DNA of 64,000 nucleotides. It comes from Gonocerus acuteangulatus (taxonomy: Eukaryota; Arthropoda; Insecta; Hemiptera; Coreidae). The notes under the pieces are model-generated. The model saw nothing but the letters and a program-made list of their open reading frames with translations. It had not been told where the DNA came from and ran no database searches. A program made the translations under genes and the position numbers. Location of the stretch: the NCBI GenBank assembly GCA_946811695.1, contig OX328128.1, positions 29,559,457-29,623,456 of the forward strand, written 5' to 3'. Positions 23,291 to 34,760 of the stretch are shown piece after piece; the first letter of the stretch is position 1, and every line of letters starts with the position of its first letter.

Positions 23291-24074
23291 CCCAACTATC
23301 CTCATTCACAATGCAAGGAAACCGAAATTTCCAAGACTAAGGCTTTTGGTTTGAAAATTTAGGTCTAACATATTTTGAAGGATATACTAGCCATTCGAAT
23401 TGCCAAGAAGACCTAAATTTCACTTAAAACTTATATTAGTATTTTATTATTGCTTGGTACAATTGGAAACATGGAACAGCAAGAGGTACACAATATATCC
23501 TTTAAAGCATGTCGAAATATCTGCTGTGGACACTGCACAGATTCATTTTTGACATTAGTCTTAGACAAAGGAGAAAAGAGCAATATCACACCTACTACCT
23601 AGTGGGGAACCAGGAAAACTACTAAAATATCAAGAAAAAGCCCATAGGAATTCAGTTTGAAGTGAGAAGATAGGGTCTTCTTCAGCCCGCACCAGTGTGG
23701 GAGCAGCGTGGGGAAGTGTCTTCTTCTGCGTCACTAGCGCGGGAGAAGAGTGGGAAGTGCTTCTTTGTTTTCCCGAACCAGTGCGGCAGTAGTAAGTTGT
23801 AAGGCTTTGAATAGTGTTATTATGTGTATCTTTAATACACATAATAACACTTTTGAATAGTGTTATTATGTGTATCTTTAATGATCCACATACATGGCGA
23901 GACGTTCTGTCATGCATCAGAAAATAGGAAGTTGTGGCTAAATATAAGTAGAAAATATAGCGCGGTCGAGAAAAATAATTATAATTCGACAAGGGTGAGA
24001 TTGCTTGCATTGTCAAATTCCCACGACCAGCTTGTGTGATTTCATTCGCACCTCGGAATAGACAGTACAAGTTT
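23291..24074. other. Non-coding stretch
   Basis: Contains the local hairpin and direct duplication at 23806-23882. The 146-codon minus frame (23630-24070) has no recognisable domain and runs through that duplication; I do not call it a gene. Confidence 0.5.
23806..23882. repeat. Direct repeat with an inverted copy between
   Basis: GTGTTATTATGTGTA at 23814 and 23860 brackets its exact reverse complement at 23836-23850. The wider repeat is TTTGAATAGTGTTATTATG and following bases. This is the footprint expected from replication template switching. Confidence 0.9.
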
Positions 24075-24432
24075 CTGTATACTAGTGATAGGCGATACTC
24101 AAATATGAATCACTACGATATGGATCGATTTTACGATTAATTAGAATTACTTACGAAATTCGTGTTTCATTTAGATTCGAATCGATTTGCATTCGAGAAT
24201 CGCCCCTCACTATTACGAATCGATCTAAATAAGTCGTTTGAATACTTCATAATAAAAAAAAAATATATCAGTAACCTAAAAGTAGAATCTTTTTCAGAAA
24301 AAATAATATATAATGTAACTACTACTGTACATCATAATAAAATATGTCGGTATTATTACAAATATATGTTTATCAAAAAATAAAAATAGAATAAAATTAG
24401 TAGAGTAATTTCATACCTTATTTTTTATTATA

Positions 24433-25322
24433 CAGTGGAACATTGATAATTCGAACTTCGATAATTCGAAATAGTCTTTAATTCGAATATTTCTCTCGGT
24501 CCCTAGAATTTAGGGCATAAGCAATGTAAAAAAATCGTGGTCAATTCGAATAGAATTTTGGCTAATTCGAATTTTTTACGAGTCTGTACCTCCAATGGGA
24601 AGTGGACAGAGAGGCGGTCGATCATAAATCTTTTGAAAATATTCTCCCCTTGGGTAAGAAGGATAGTAAAATACGGATGTAGGTGTTCCGGGACAAGAAT
24701 CGCGGCGGTCCCATAGTCTAGTTCTTGGACTCTAGGAGTTCAGCAAAGTGGTGGGTGGCGCTTCCTCCCTTCCAGGGGTTGTTATAGGTCCATCCTGTCG
24801 TTTTATCCTAGAATTCCCTCCCAGCATCCCTCCCATCTTCATTTCTTATTCAGTTATAAATCAGTCAGTGCCTAGATCTGTTCTATTGTTTGTGCCTTGA
24901 AGTTCGTGTGTACAGTGCAGTTCAGTGAGTTGTTGATTTTAGATGTCGAAGCCTAGAAGTTATAAAACTTGTCAGAGAAAAAAACTGCGATTAAAGAAGT
25001 TGAAAAGATCTGAAATTTCCAAGGAATTTGGAATTCCTCCTAACACTTTACCAATTTACCTGAAAAGTAAATAAAAAATTCTTGCCCATGAAAATGTTTT
25101 TTTTTTTTTTTAAAAAAATTACTTATTTACGTAATCATCAACTCATGAAATGTTTGTTTTTCTTTAAATAAAATGTATTCTATTTTTTTTTAATTAAAAA
25201 ATGTGAAAATATGAATTTCGATTTTTTAGCCGTTTATTTTCAAAATCTTTTGTAATTCGAATTTTCGATAATTCGAACTTTTTTATCGACCCCTAGGGGT
25301 TCGAATTATCCAAGTTCTAGTG
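24433..25322 (+). mobile_element. Tigger/pogo-type element nested in hAT
   Basis: 890 bp between TA dinucleotides (24431-24432, 25323-25324). The inverted ends are CAGTGGAACATTGATAATTC and, from the other side, CACTAGAACTTGGATAATTC. The motif AATTCGAA is repeated inside both ends, as in Tigger and pogo elements of the Tc1/mariner superfamily. The transposase start survives at 24943-25074; the rest is deleted. Confidence 0.9.
24943..25074 (+). pseudogene. Tigger/pogo transposase N-terminal fragment (CENP-B-like helix-turn-helix)
   Basis: The ATG at 24943 opens a 43-codon frame beginning MSKPRSYKT. It contains SEISKEFGIPPNTLPIYLKSK and then stops at TAA (25072-25074). After the stop the same frame reads KILAHEN, the usual continuation in these proteins, so the stop is a disabling mutation. 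The segment matches the Psq/CENP-B-like DNA-binding start of pogo-family transposases. A piece of the first helix is also deleted compared with the family. The DDE catalytic domain is absent. Confidence 0.82.
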
Positions 25323-25657
25323 TATTACCTTCTTCCCTCTAGTTGGAGAAATGGAAGGTATTGAGTCGTATAATGTTATTGTTGTATTACAAGTCTGTTA
25401 CTGGACATATGACATTGAGTAACAAGAGTTGAGATTAAGTATGTAAATATTCGTAAAAAAAAAAAATAAAAAAAACAAAAAAATAAATAAAATTATTTTT
25501 AGGTATTCTAGATAGATCGATTCTTTAAAAGATCAGGCCTTGGAGATCGATTCTTTAAAAAGATCGGCCCTTGAAGATAGATTCCAAATCGATATATCGT
25601 GTTAAGAAGATCGATCTTTTAAAAGATCGATTGAGATCACCCATCTCTACTGTATAC

Positions 25658-26212
25658 TATAGGTTGTCTCACTTTTTCGACACCGACATGACGGATTAAT
25701 ATGTTCAATCTAAGCAGCCCCTGCGGGACAAACTCTTCGATTAATTTACTACAGTTTCATTGAAATTCGATGAGGTATATAGTTTTCTCGTTTATTTTAC
25801 GTTAACTAAGCTGTAATTGGTAGTTACACCTACTAAGTACTAAGTTTTTACTCAGGGCCGGCCATAACTATAAGCTTTATGTGGAGCAGCTGAGAGAGTG
25901 ATAAAGCTCGCCATCAGTATCCGAGGATATACCCCGGGGAAGAGGGTTCTGGTATAGGACATTTCCTACAGATCACTTCCAGAGGGTGTTGTTATAGGCC
26001 TTTATAGGCACTAACTCTCAAATGGCGGTAGTCTGATCTTTCATAATGTAGCAAACAATATGGACATGTGTCGTAGGACAACTCTTACCAGCTACTGTTT
26101 ATTCGACGCAAGTAAACGTTTCTTAAAGTTTTGTGTTAAAACACAAAACAATATTTAAAACCCATCATGAAACAGGAAAATTTACAAGGCCAAAATTCCA
26201 AACCCAAGACTT
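25658..26212. other. Non-coding stretch
   Basis: No gene or repeat recognised. Confidence 0.5.
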
Positions 26213-27165
26213 GTAAGCAGCTCTGATTTGCTGGAACTGCGTCATCTTTGCGCGTTTCCTTTCTCATTTAGAAACATTTATTGATTTGTCCTATGTAAAA
26301 ATGTAAAAATAAATCTTAAAGCAACGAAGCAAGATATTCCAGAAAACTGAAAGTATCCTTAAGCACCTATTTTTTTCGAATGAGATCGCTCAATCAAAAC
26401 TCGCAGGAACTGCATCACCTTAGCGCCGTTACGTACATCTCGAAGAAATGGAATAGATTAGCATCACAAATCACAGGAAACTGACAGTAGCCAACTTACA
26501 CAGAAGCGGATAATTCTTAATCTGTATAAGTAATACAATTATGTACTGAAAACGTGCTTACTCTTTGAGAAGGCTCTATTCTAAACAACCAAAAATTCGT
26601 TGTCATTTTAAGTATCTTGTTTTACTAGCAAATTCATTTTACTGTTATAATCAACTGTAAATATGTGCTTCATGGCGAATAAAATTCCATTCTGTCGTGG
26701 GTTAAATATTTCTATAAAATAAGAAATAACGATAACTTCAGTTGGAGGCTATGAGGAAGGTTATATAGATAGGGGAATTCCAAACAAACTAAGTCATCAT
26801 GATTAGCCACTGCCATCATGATTACCACAGCCACTCCAAACTTATTACCAATACGTTTCACCGTTTCTTAGCTTATTTTACTACAATACTAATTTTACTG
26901 ATAAATGCAATTTAAAACAAGAAACAACCAATTAAAAAGTGAGATAAAAAAAGAGAAAACCCCTTTCAAAACATCAAAACAAACACTTTTTAAGTTTTAA
27001 GCGCTTATATCTCTGATAGACGTTGCACTATAGAATATTGCTTCAGAACCTTTTTTGTAGAGAATTTAGTAAACATTCGAATGGTCACTATCCACTTACT
27101 TCGATTTCCCAACCGTTAATGAGATATTTACGAAAAATGTATCAAGATCCGAAAACCTTTCATTT

Positions 27166-27483
27166 GAGGAGCTCGAAGAAATACAAAACCAACACAAGCT
27201 AATTTAACTATAAGCGCCAAAATTTACCCCTACGCAATGTTTTTATTAATTTCTTAAGGCTTTGGAATAATCAACTTATCACTTTTTCCCATCGCGTTCA
27301 AAGTATTCAAGAAACATGTATATAATCCATACATGCAGATAGTCTGTTGATAAACTTTATGTATGGAAAATGTTTGCAGATACTTTATTAGGCTTTTAAA
27401 TGGTTACGTTCCATATACAAAGAAAAAAAAATTATGTACCTAAATGAAAAGGTCAAAACTTATGAATTTAAATCACCAAAAAA
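27166..27483. repeat. 310-bp dispersed repeat inserted in a HINE copy
   Basis: Starts TTTCATTTGAGGAGCTCGAA and ends AATCACCAAAAAAC. It is nearly identical to 29791-30117. In this copy CTTTCAT on the left and CTTTTCAT on the right flank it, which may be the target duplication. No coding frame; class unknown. Confidence 0.78.
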
Positions 27484-27936
27484 CTTTTCATGTCTATTAA
27501 TAAAATAATTTTTTTCGCATACTTCCTTAACTCCAAATATAACCAAAATTTAAAAATCTTAGTTGGGATTAATTTCCAAGATGTAGAAAATATTTCAATT
27601 GAATCCCGCGATTCTAAGTACTCACAAAAAAATAATGACTTACAAAAACATTGATTCCACTTTTGTAAGAAACAGTTACAGATATCGCATTAAAAATGGT
27701 TTCATTCGTTTTCTTATGTTAAGGAACGTATAAAACAAGTACCTGCAAGCATATAAACTCAAAAACATAAGCGTTACGATTTCTTTTGCGCGAATTTCGC
27801 CCCAAACACTACCTTCCCGTGGGCGAATTCTGCTGGTTAACGAACTTGACCTTTCAAATTAGAAGACAGATTTTTGTACCACATTTGATCAAAATCGGGC
27901 CATTTTTGAGCTTGCTAGAGCGTTAACAGACAAGCA

Positions 27937-28014
<78 letters not shown>
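27937..28014. repeat. (TC)n(TA)n compound microsatellite
   Basis: About nine TC units followed by about 30 TA units, in the HINE core position. Confidence 0.97.
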
Positions 28015-28016
<2 letters not shown>

Positions 28017-28184
28017 AATTTGGACCACCTATATTTTCGTGATCTATGGGGTCTGAAACGTGAAAGTTTCTAGTCGGGACTTCCGGATTGCGTCGTGAGG
28101 TCAACCTCATAAGCGGCTTGTCCCTATGGAGATAGGGAGTAACCGCGCTAAAACTAAGATTATTTTGAAACAAGAAGGTGAAAA

Positions 28185-28346
28185 GGGTCTCCCGTGGTCT
28201 AGTGTCTAGGGCCTTGGACTCATAAGCGGGAGATGATGGATTCCATTCCCATCCGGCGGCAGGAATTTTCTCATCCCACGGCTCGTTGGGAAAATTCCTC
28301 GCTGCACCCTGGATGTCGGCGATAATGGCATAGATGTTGATGCGCC

Positions 28347-28408
<62 letters not shown>
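28185..28408 (+). mobile_element. tRNA-derived SINE with 60-A tail, copy 1
   Basis: The head contains box A TGGTCTAGTGT, a GACTCATAAGC anticodon-loop-like segment with CAT, and a decayed box B (GATTCCATTCCC). The body has an internal stem (AGGAATTTTCTCA/TGGGAAAATTCCT). The tail TTGATGCGCCGT leads into poly-A at 28349-28408. AAGGTG occurs just before the head and just after the tail, a plausible target duplication. It is inserted about 30 bp beyond the end of the HINE at 28151. Confidence 0.88.
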
Positions 28409-28410
<2 letters not shown>

Positions 28411-29790
28411 TGGAATCTAGTAAAATACGTAGGGGTTTTTAATATTAATTTTTTTGAAAATTGTGAACACATTTTATATTAAAAGTTCCGTCAAAAATCG
28501 TTCATAAAATCATTATAATTCAATGAGTCGAAAAAATCCTACGTACTTTACTATCTAATTTCATTAAAAGCTGCAGTTAAAATTTAATGTTGAGGGCCCT
28601 ATTTTAAAAAAAAATGTTTTGAGAACAACGCCTTTAAAGATTAATGAACAGGAGTGTTCATTTTTTCCGTTTTAATTTGTTTTTGTTTTTTCATTATTTC
28701 TTGTAATAATGATAAAATAATTATTAATTACGTTTTTTGAATTTTGAAACGTATTGAAGAAGTACCGGCGGCAGTCGAGAGTAAAGGCATTTATCAACCT
28801 TTTCGCCGCATAAACACTATTCGATTTCATTTTTGAATATTTAAGGAAGCATTTAAGACCATAGAAAGATGGCAAAAAAACAAATTACAAGGTAATATTA
28901 CCCCTTAACAAGTTGGTTCTAACTGTGGGGGGGGGGTCCGTTAACCCCCCTCAGGGTTAATTTTTTTAGTAAACAAGAACTCCAATAGTTTGTCACTTGG
29001 CAGTATGCAAGAAAAATAACGAAATTGGCTGCTATGATCACTGAAATATGATAATGCGCATGAAAATTATCAATATTAACATTTTAATTTTCCCAATATA
29101 ATTTATTAGGGTATAAACACTGGATTATAGATTTTTTATATGATTTGTTTACCAATTCATTGCGCAACTTTAGACTTTCAACTTAAGAAATAAAATAAAC
29201 CCTTAGGCTGTTAGAGAACTTCTTTCAATCCCCCTCTGTTATGGAAGAGTGGTTTTCAATCAGAGGGAATTTTGCTACGAGGAACAGAGTGGCTTTGCTT
29301 ATGGGGCTTCCTTATTCATTCCCCCAGTGCCTACTATGGCATGAAACCCATTCATAAGTTATAATTAAGATTAATCAGCGATAAGTCAACGATGGTATAA
29401 AGACCCGCGTCAGCGCCATCTTGCGGAGTTAGTAAGGTCGCTAATGAGAGTCGGACTTATCTTGACACGTCCTTGCGGGCTAATGTCCCCTCTATGAGGA
29501 CTGCGCATGTGCGGCCGTATTTTCCCGGGCTATTTCGCGCGGGTACGTGACGTGGATGACGAGTGGGCTAATTAAGAGGGGTGTGGGGCAGAAATACGCG
29601 GGCACTCAGAACCATGCGAGCATCCATTACTGCTCGTGGTATTTCAGAAAAACAATTTCCGTTCATCATTTTTTGTAGGCATATTAGTTCTACTGAATGG
29701 GAGGACGTTCAGATATGTGGTAAGCATTCATGGCTTTACTCACCAGTTCTGGAAGATGGACAAACAAAGATAAAATAATATAAAATCAGG
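28409..29790. other. Non-coding stretch with a CpG-rich island
   Basis: No gene recognised. 29396-29600 is strikingly richer in G+C and CpG than its surroundings and has a TATAAAG at 29396; see the promoter entry. Confidence 0.5.
29396..29600 (+). promoter_or_regulatory. CpG-rich, TATA-containing promoter candidate
   Basis: TATAAAG at 29396-29402 is followed by CCGCGTCAGCGCCATCTTGC and a GC-rich stretch (GCGCATGTGCGGCCG, TTCGCGCGGGTACGTGACG). An ATG frame from 29581 (65 codons) has no known domain. A possible splice donor, GTGGTAAGC, lies near 29718. Promoter identity is a guess from composition and TATA only. Confidence 0.25.
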
Positions 29791-30117
29791 TTTCATTTGA
29801 GGAGCTCGAAGAAATACAAAACCAACACAAGCTAATTTAACTATAAGCGCCAAAATTTACCCCTACGCAATGTTTTTATTAATTTCTTAAGGCTTTGACA
29901 TAATCAATTTATCACTTTTTCCCATCGCGTTCAAAATATTTAAGAAACATGTACATAATCCATGCATGCAGGTAGTCTTTTGATAAACTTTATGTGTGGA
30001 AAATGTTTGCAGATACTTTATTAGGCTTTTAAAAGGTCACGTTCCATATACAAAGAAAAAAAAATTATGTATCTAAATGAAAAGTTCAAAACTTATGAAT
30101 TTAAATCACCAAAAAAC
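29791..30117. repeat. 310-bp dispersed repeat, second copy
   Basis: Nearly identical to 27166-27483 (a few percent differences by eye), from TTTCATTTGAGGAGCTCGAA to AATCACCAAAAAAC. Confidence 0.8.
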
Positions 30118-30229
30118 GAAAAACATATTAACTAGTGAGGTGTTAAATTACCTCATTTAAATAAAACTTTGAAAAATTATTTACACTACTTGTTGGAAGT
30201 GCTTTTGTATAAAAAGCAACAATGATATG

Positions 30230-30895
30230 TAAACAAATCTCTCTCCCGCTATCGCACTCCCTGCATCTTTGTCATAGGAAGAAAACCTCACGAGCTTGAA
30301 GCTTACGACACAACCCGGAAGTGCCTACGAAAATATTTCACATTTCATGAAAACCCGAGAGAGAGATTTGTCTGCTGAGTTCGTAGCTGCGCAAATTATG
30401 GTCCGAAATTAATAAAATTTCTAAAACAAATATTTTCTCTGATGTAGCGCTTGCGGTTTTTCGTTTTTAGGCCTCCAGGTACGACTTTTTATAGGTTCTC
30501 TAAAGTAAAGAAACGAGTGGAAGCATTTACAAGCCGGTATCTGTTGCCGTTAGTGTACAGACTTGGGTATTCAGAAACGATTGGTTCAGTTGGAAATTGT
30601 TCCAGGCGTTTGGCATTCATTTTAACTACGATTTTGAAATGTTGGTTGCGTTTGACGCTAAGGAAATATTATTTAAAAAAATGTATTACAGACATGAAAC
30701 GTTCTCGGATCTTCGTATATTTTTTAAAAGTCTCGAAAAATGCTTCGAAAACGTGTTAAGTGGACAGTAACCATTAGAAATCATACTAAATTTCGTACAA
30801 GCAAGTTTCCCAAATAATTTTTGATAAGGCGATCTTACTCGGAGAAATCGGTGCTTCGAAGTCGAATATGTCAAAATGGGGGGAGCAATGAAAAA
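30230..30895 (-). mobile_element. Diverged HINE copy running into the gap
   Basis: Degenerate versions of the family blocks appear in minus order: CCCGGAAGTGCCTACG, GATTTGTCTGCTGAG, AGCGCTTGCGGTTTTTCG, GGCATTCATTTTAACTACG, GACATGAAACGTTCTCGG and GATCTTACTCGGAGAAATC. No TA array remains. The right end is lost in the N run. Confidence 0.6.
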
Positions 30896-31095
30896 NNNNN
30901 NNNNNNNNNNNNNNNNNNNNNNNNNNNNNNNNNNNNNNNNNNNNNNNNNNNNNNNNNNNNNNNNNNNNNNNNNNNNNNNNNNNNNNNNNNNNNNNNNNNN
31001 NNNNNNNNNNNNNNNNNNNNNNNNNNNNNNNNNNNNNNNNNNNNNNNNNNNNNNNNNNNNNNNNNNNNNNNNNNNNNNNNNNNNNNNNNNNNNNN
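30896..31095. other. Assembly gap of 200 N
   Basis: Exactly 200 N, a conventional placeholder length. Frames crossing it are meaningless. Confidence 1.
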
Positions 31096-32065
31096 GGGTG
31101 CGAGTATCCCGTACAGGAGAACACACTCCTTGCAGCTCTTTGCGTACGGAAAGGGTTAACAGAAGGATATTCGCACCATGGTTTTTTTTTTTTTATTTTT
31201 AAATTAAATTATATGTACATACAAAAACGAAAAATAACTGTTAGTTTTTATTTTATTTTAGGTTGGTTACAATTTTAGACTTTACATTTGTTCTTGTTAT
31301 TTATTTTCATTTTTTTGTGTTTCATTTTTTAGTGTATTGTTTCAATTTTTTTTTGTTCCAATTTTACATTTCTTGTTATTTAATTCTCGAAAATATTGCT
31401 TGCGCCCAACTGGTTCAATGGAGCAATCTCCTAAGAAGAGAACTCTGAAAAATTATATAAATCATAAACTGGCATATGGTAACTGTGGCTTATATTATCA
31501 GCCAGCATATGGCCGCTATTTAGGAGAGCCTGTGGAATCCTGGGAGGACCTTGATAGATAATAGAAGTGAAAACTCTGGATGGAAAATCAAAAACTGTCA
31601 TCCGAGCGAGGAAAACTTAAGATGGATGAAGATATATAGGAATGAGAAAAACCAGGGCACTAAGAAAACTAGTCTCAAGTTCATATATATATTTTAAAAC
31701 CAGAAAAAAAAATTTGCTTCATTTGATGCTGACAAATGTAATCCTTTGTCTGAGGATCACAATGAAAAAAAAACAAACAAAAAAACCAACAAAAAAAACC
31801 CCTAAAAATCGACCATATTTCTGTGAAAACGTTGTTTTCAGTCAAAGGAGTGTTGGACAGGAAAATAATTAAGGAAAGAGGAAAAGCAGAGAAAGAGAGA
31901 GGCATAGAGGATTCAGGATTAGGAAGAGAGGGAAAGAAAGATGAATTGAGAAGTGAGGGGTAAGAAGGAGGATAGAAAGAGAGAGAGTGAGGTGGGAATT
32001 GAGGACCTATTGGTAAGGAGAAAGAAAGAGGGACTGAGTGAGGGAGATAAAGAGAGAGAAAGAAG

Positions 32066-32129
<64 letters not shown>

Positions 32130-32754
32130 CCAGAGAGATGCGTAGACTCCATCCCGTTCGATTTCCCTGCCCTACCTCCGTGAAATGAATGTTCCCCCTT
32201 TGTTCCTCTAAGCAAATAGCGCCGTAACATTCCGATACCATAGGACCGTACATGTTGTACCGAATGGAAATTGGCCGATTCACACATAGTAGTTCTCAAA
32301 CGGCTACGAATGAGTCACATTTGTGTTATAATTTTGCCTCTTGTTGCTGACATATCGCAATTGCATGATGAGACAAGACGTGCCTCATGTGTGTTGTCTG
32401 GAAATTGAAACTGACTGTTAAACACAATGTAACCGATTTTAATACAGGCTTATCTTTAATTCTATCCAACTGTTTTAACAGTTGACAGGCCCTTTGGAAG
32501 TGCCACAACTATGTTACTTCTTAAAAATTTATAAAAATAGGTGAGAATTTATAAAAATGTACAGAGTAACATTTATAAAAACATGCATGATGAATGTATG
32601 TACTAATTTTTAGGAACGTTAATCATTACGATACGGCTCCCGCACGATCTTAGATGCCCGTGGAAGAAATTGCTATCTCACGATATTGGCTATCTGTCCA
32701 CGGGGCATCAAAGACGAGACTATCCGGGTCGTATGGGTTAAGAAATAAGTTAAA
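31096..32754. other. Non-coding stretch with (TG)n(AG)n
   Basis: Contains a T-run at 31180-31195, a GA-rich tract at 31870-32065, and (TG)n(AG)n at 32068-32128. The 126- and 200-codon minus frames over the GA tract are low-complexity artefacts. Confidence 0.6.
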
Positions 32755-33390
32755 AAGTCCGACTCGCAGGAACTGCATCATCTTAGCGCGGTTCTGTTCT
32801 TATCCCTAATGTTGAAAAGATTAGGGATAAGAACAGAACCAGTTATAATTAAGAAACAGTTATAATTTTGGTTAGACCTTTCATGAAATATTTTATGATA
32901 CCAAATAGATCACGGTTACAAGGGTCCATACCTCATACCTGACTACCTGGCCTTGTGAAGGTTCGCGCTAGAAGCATACTACTTTCTTATTTTATTTTAA
33001 TGTTTCTTATTTTATTTTAATATAAAACTAATTTTACAGATAAATTCAATTTAAAACAAAAACAAATCAATTAAAAAGTGATTTGAACAAAGAAAAAACC
33101 CCAGTTCAAAAGAACAAAAAAAAAAACACATTTTAAGTTTTAAGCACTTATTTCTCCGATTGACATCGCCTGATCGAAAATTGCTTCAGACAATTTTTTG
33201 TAGAGCATTTAGTAAGTTTTCGAATGGTAACGATGATTCGAGACATTAAGGAAAATATCCCCAATACTTTTCATGTCTATTAATAAAATATTTTATTCTA
33301 ATCCTTCCTTAACTCCAAACGTAACCAAAATTTAATCATCTTTGGTTATATGAATTTTTTTCGCACGAATTTCGCTTCAAAAACTGATGT
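32755..33390 (+). mobile_element. HINE 5' half, plus copy
   Basis: Begins with AGTCCGACTCGCAGGAACTG and TTAGCGCGGTTC. A hairpin at 32790-32840 sits just inside. Core blocks follow (CTCCGATTGACATCGCC, CTTAACTCCAAACGTAACC), up to CGCACGAATTTCGCTTC, after which family similarity stops. Confidence 0.75.
32790..32840. repeat. Perfect hairpin at the HINE 5' end
   Basis: 21-bp arms, from GGTTCTGTTCTTATCCC to its exact reverse complement, separated by a 9-base loop. It duplicates the subterminal repeat of the element in inverted form. Confidence 0.93.
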
Positions 33391-33555
33391 GTACGTATTT
33401 TGATTTAGGTCTCACAGCAACTGGGCTTGATGTTTTCAAGCCTAAATAACGAGGGTGAAGGAGACGCCCAACTATTAATTTGACCATGTATGTGTCTTTT
33501 ATACAGTGTATGATAATTATGCAAGTGGATTGTATCTCCTAATAAAGAAAAATAG

Positions 33556-33629
<74 letters not shown>
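33556..33629. repeat. (TA)n microsatellite
   Basis: About 36 TA units directly left of the inverted-repeat element at 33630. Confidence 0.97.
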
Positions 33630-33633
<4 letters not shown>

Positions 33634-33891
33634 AGGTGAGATGCAAAACTCGTTCGTTTCACAGGAACATATTTTTCAGGTAGCTCAAAACACTCTAAAC
33701 TGCGTCTTGTAGAGTGGCCAGATTAAAATGTTTTTTTGTTTTTTTTTTTCGCCTTCGAAAGATACATCTTTATGTTTATAGATTTATGTTATATATCAAC
33801 ATACCTTGAAATAGCAATGAAATATTTTTTATAACCTAATGCCATCTCAATTTTTCTAAAAATGGAACGAACGAGTTTTGCAACTCACCTC

Positions 33892-33893
<2 letters not shown>
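33630..33893. mobile_element. Small TIR element lodged in a TA array
   Basis: 264 bp bounded by inverted repeats of about 30 bp (GAGAAGGTGAGATGCAAAAC on the left; GAGGAGGTGAGTTGCAAAAC on the other strand at the right). TA repeats lie on both sides, consistent with TA target choice. No transposase. Class (Tc1/mariner-like MITE) is an inference. Confidence 0.65.
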
Positions 33894-33931
<38 letters not shown>

Positions 33932-34055
33932 AACTTGAACCACAGTTATTTTCGGTCTCTGAAACGCAAAGTGTTCTAGTCGGCACTTCTGGATTGCGTC
34001 ATGAGGCCAACCTTATAAGCGCGATTCCTCCCTATGGAGGGAGGGAGGAACCGTG
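33894..34055 (+). mobile_element. HINE 3' end, plus copy
   Basis: (TA)n, then CAAACTTGAACC, TTTCGGTCTCTGAAACGC, AGTCGGCACTTCTGG, and the terminal stem-loop GATTCCTCCCT...AGGGAGGAACC followed by GTGCTAA. Possibly the other half of the copy at 32755. Confidence 0.8.
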
Positions 34056-34636
34056 CTAAAAAGAATGCATCTAGCAAGGTAGGAAGATGCATCTAAAGAC
34101 ATGAAACAAGTAGAGAGATTTTAATAAATTTAGGAATGCATTTGTTTGTATGTTTAAAATATTTTTGGCGAAAAACCTCGCGGTCGTCAGCGCCCAGCAT
34201 GTAACTTGTAACACACGAATAGCCATTCCATGCCCTTAGGTTGAGGTACGCTTTGCTTAAGTATTTTTTTTTTTTTTTTAATGCATTTAATTTTCATTTT
34301 CTGCATAGATGAGTAAAATAATAGACTAATTAATAAAATAAGTAATTTTGTATCACTATCTATATGGACTTAACCAAATAACTATCGGACTTCATACCAA
34401 AGCTCGTTGACTCGTTAATTGAGGGTAATTGTGACAAAACAATGTATTTTTTTTTATTTATTTATTTGTGAGCATCCCTCATCGAAAGCAATTCTCCCCA
34501 ATACGGATATAAAATGGAAGTACATATTCATCCAATTAGATAATAATTATAAATCCATAATAATTAACATCTTACATAATAATTATAAATTTATGATAAT
34601 TATAAATCCAATTACATTATAGTACTTATCTATCTA

Positions 34637-34692
<56 letters not shown>

Positions 34693-34710
34693 TAAATATA
34701 TATATATATA

Positions 34711-34760
<50 letters not shown>

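Larger units (their letters stand above)
24083..25649. mobile_element. Second hAT element, with nested Tigger
   Basis: Flanked by the exact 8-bp duplication CTGTATAC at 24075-24082 and 25650-25657. The termini are TAGTGATAGGCGATACTCAA and, on the other strand, TAGAGATGGGTGATCTCAAT. The interior near both ends is full of AATCGAT/GATCGATT motifs. Without the nested element at 24433-25322 it is about 680 bp. No hAT transposase frame. Confidence 0.9.
26213..28151 (+). mobile_element. HINE/DINE-1-like element, plus copy, with insertion
   Basis: A degenerate 5' end is near 26225 (GGAACTGCGTCATC) and a better one at 26396 (CTCGCAGGAACTGCATCACCTTAGCG). The element runs through the core to a (TC)n(TA)n array at 27937-28014 and ends with a stem-loop and GCGCTAA at 28151. 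The block 27166-27483 is foreign to the family and recurs at 29791-30117. Confidence 0.75.

Noticed and set aside
23630..24070. 146-codon minus frame
   Set aside because: Contains a repeated segment produced by the local hairpin duplication and ends near a hAT target site; no recognisable domain.
28185..28260. Possible tRNA gene with CAT anticodon
   Set aside because: Arms do not form a full cloverleaf, and the segment continues into a SINE body with poly-A tail and a second copy at 43993.
30686..31202. Frames of 108-146 codons across the N run
   Set aside because: They consist mostly of unknown residues from the 200-N gap.
31681..32299. Minus frames of 200 and 126 codons with Thr-His and Leu-Ser runs
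   Set aside because: Low-complexity translation of (TG)n, (AG)n and GA-rich sequence; no domain.
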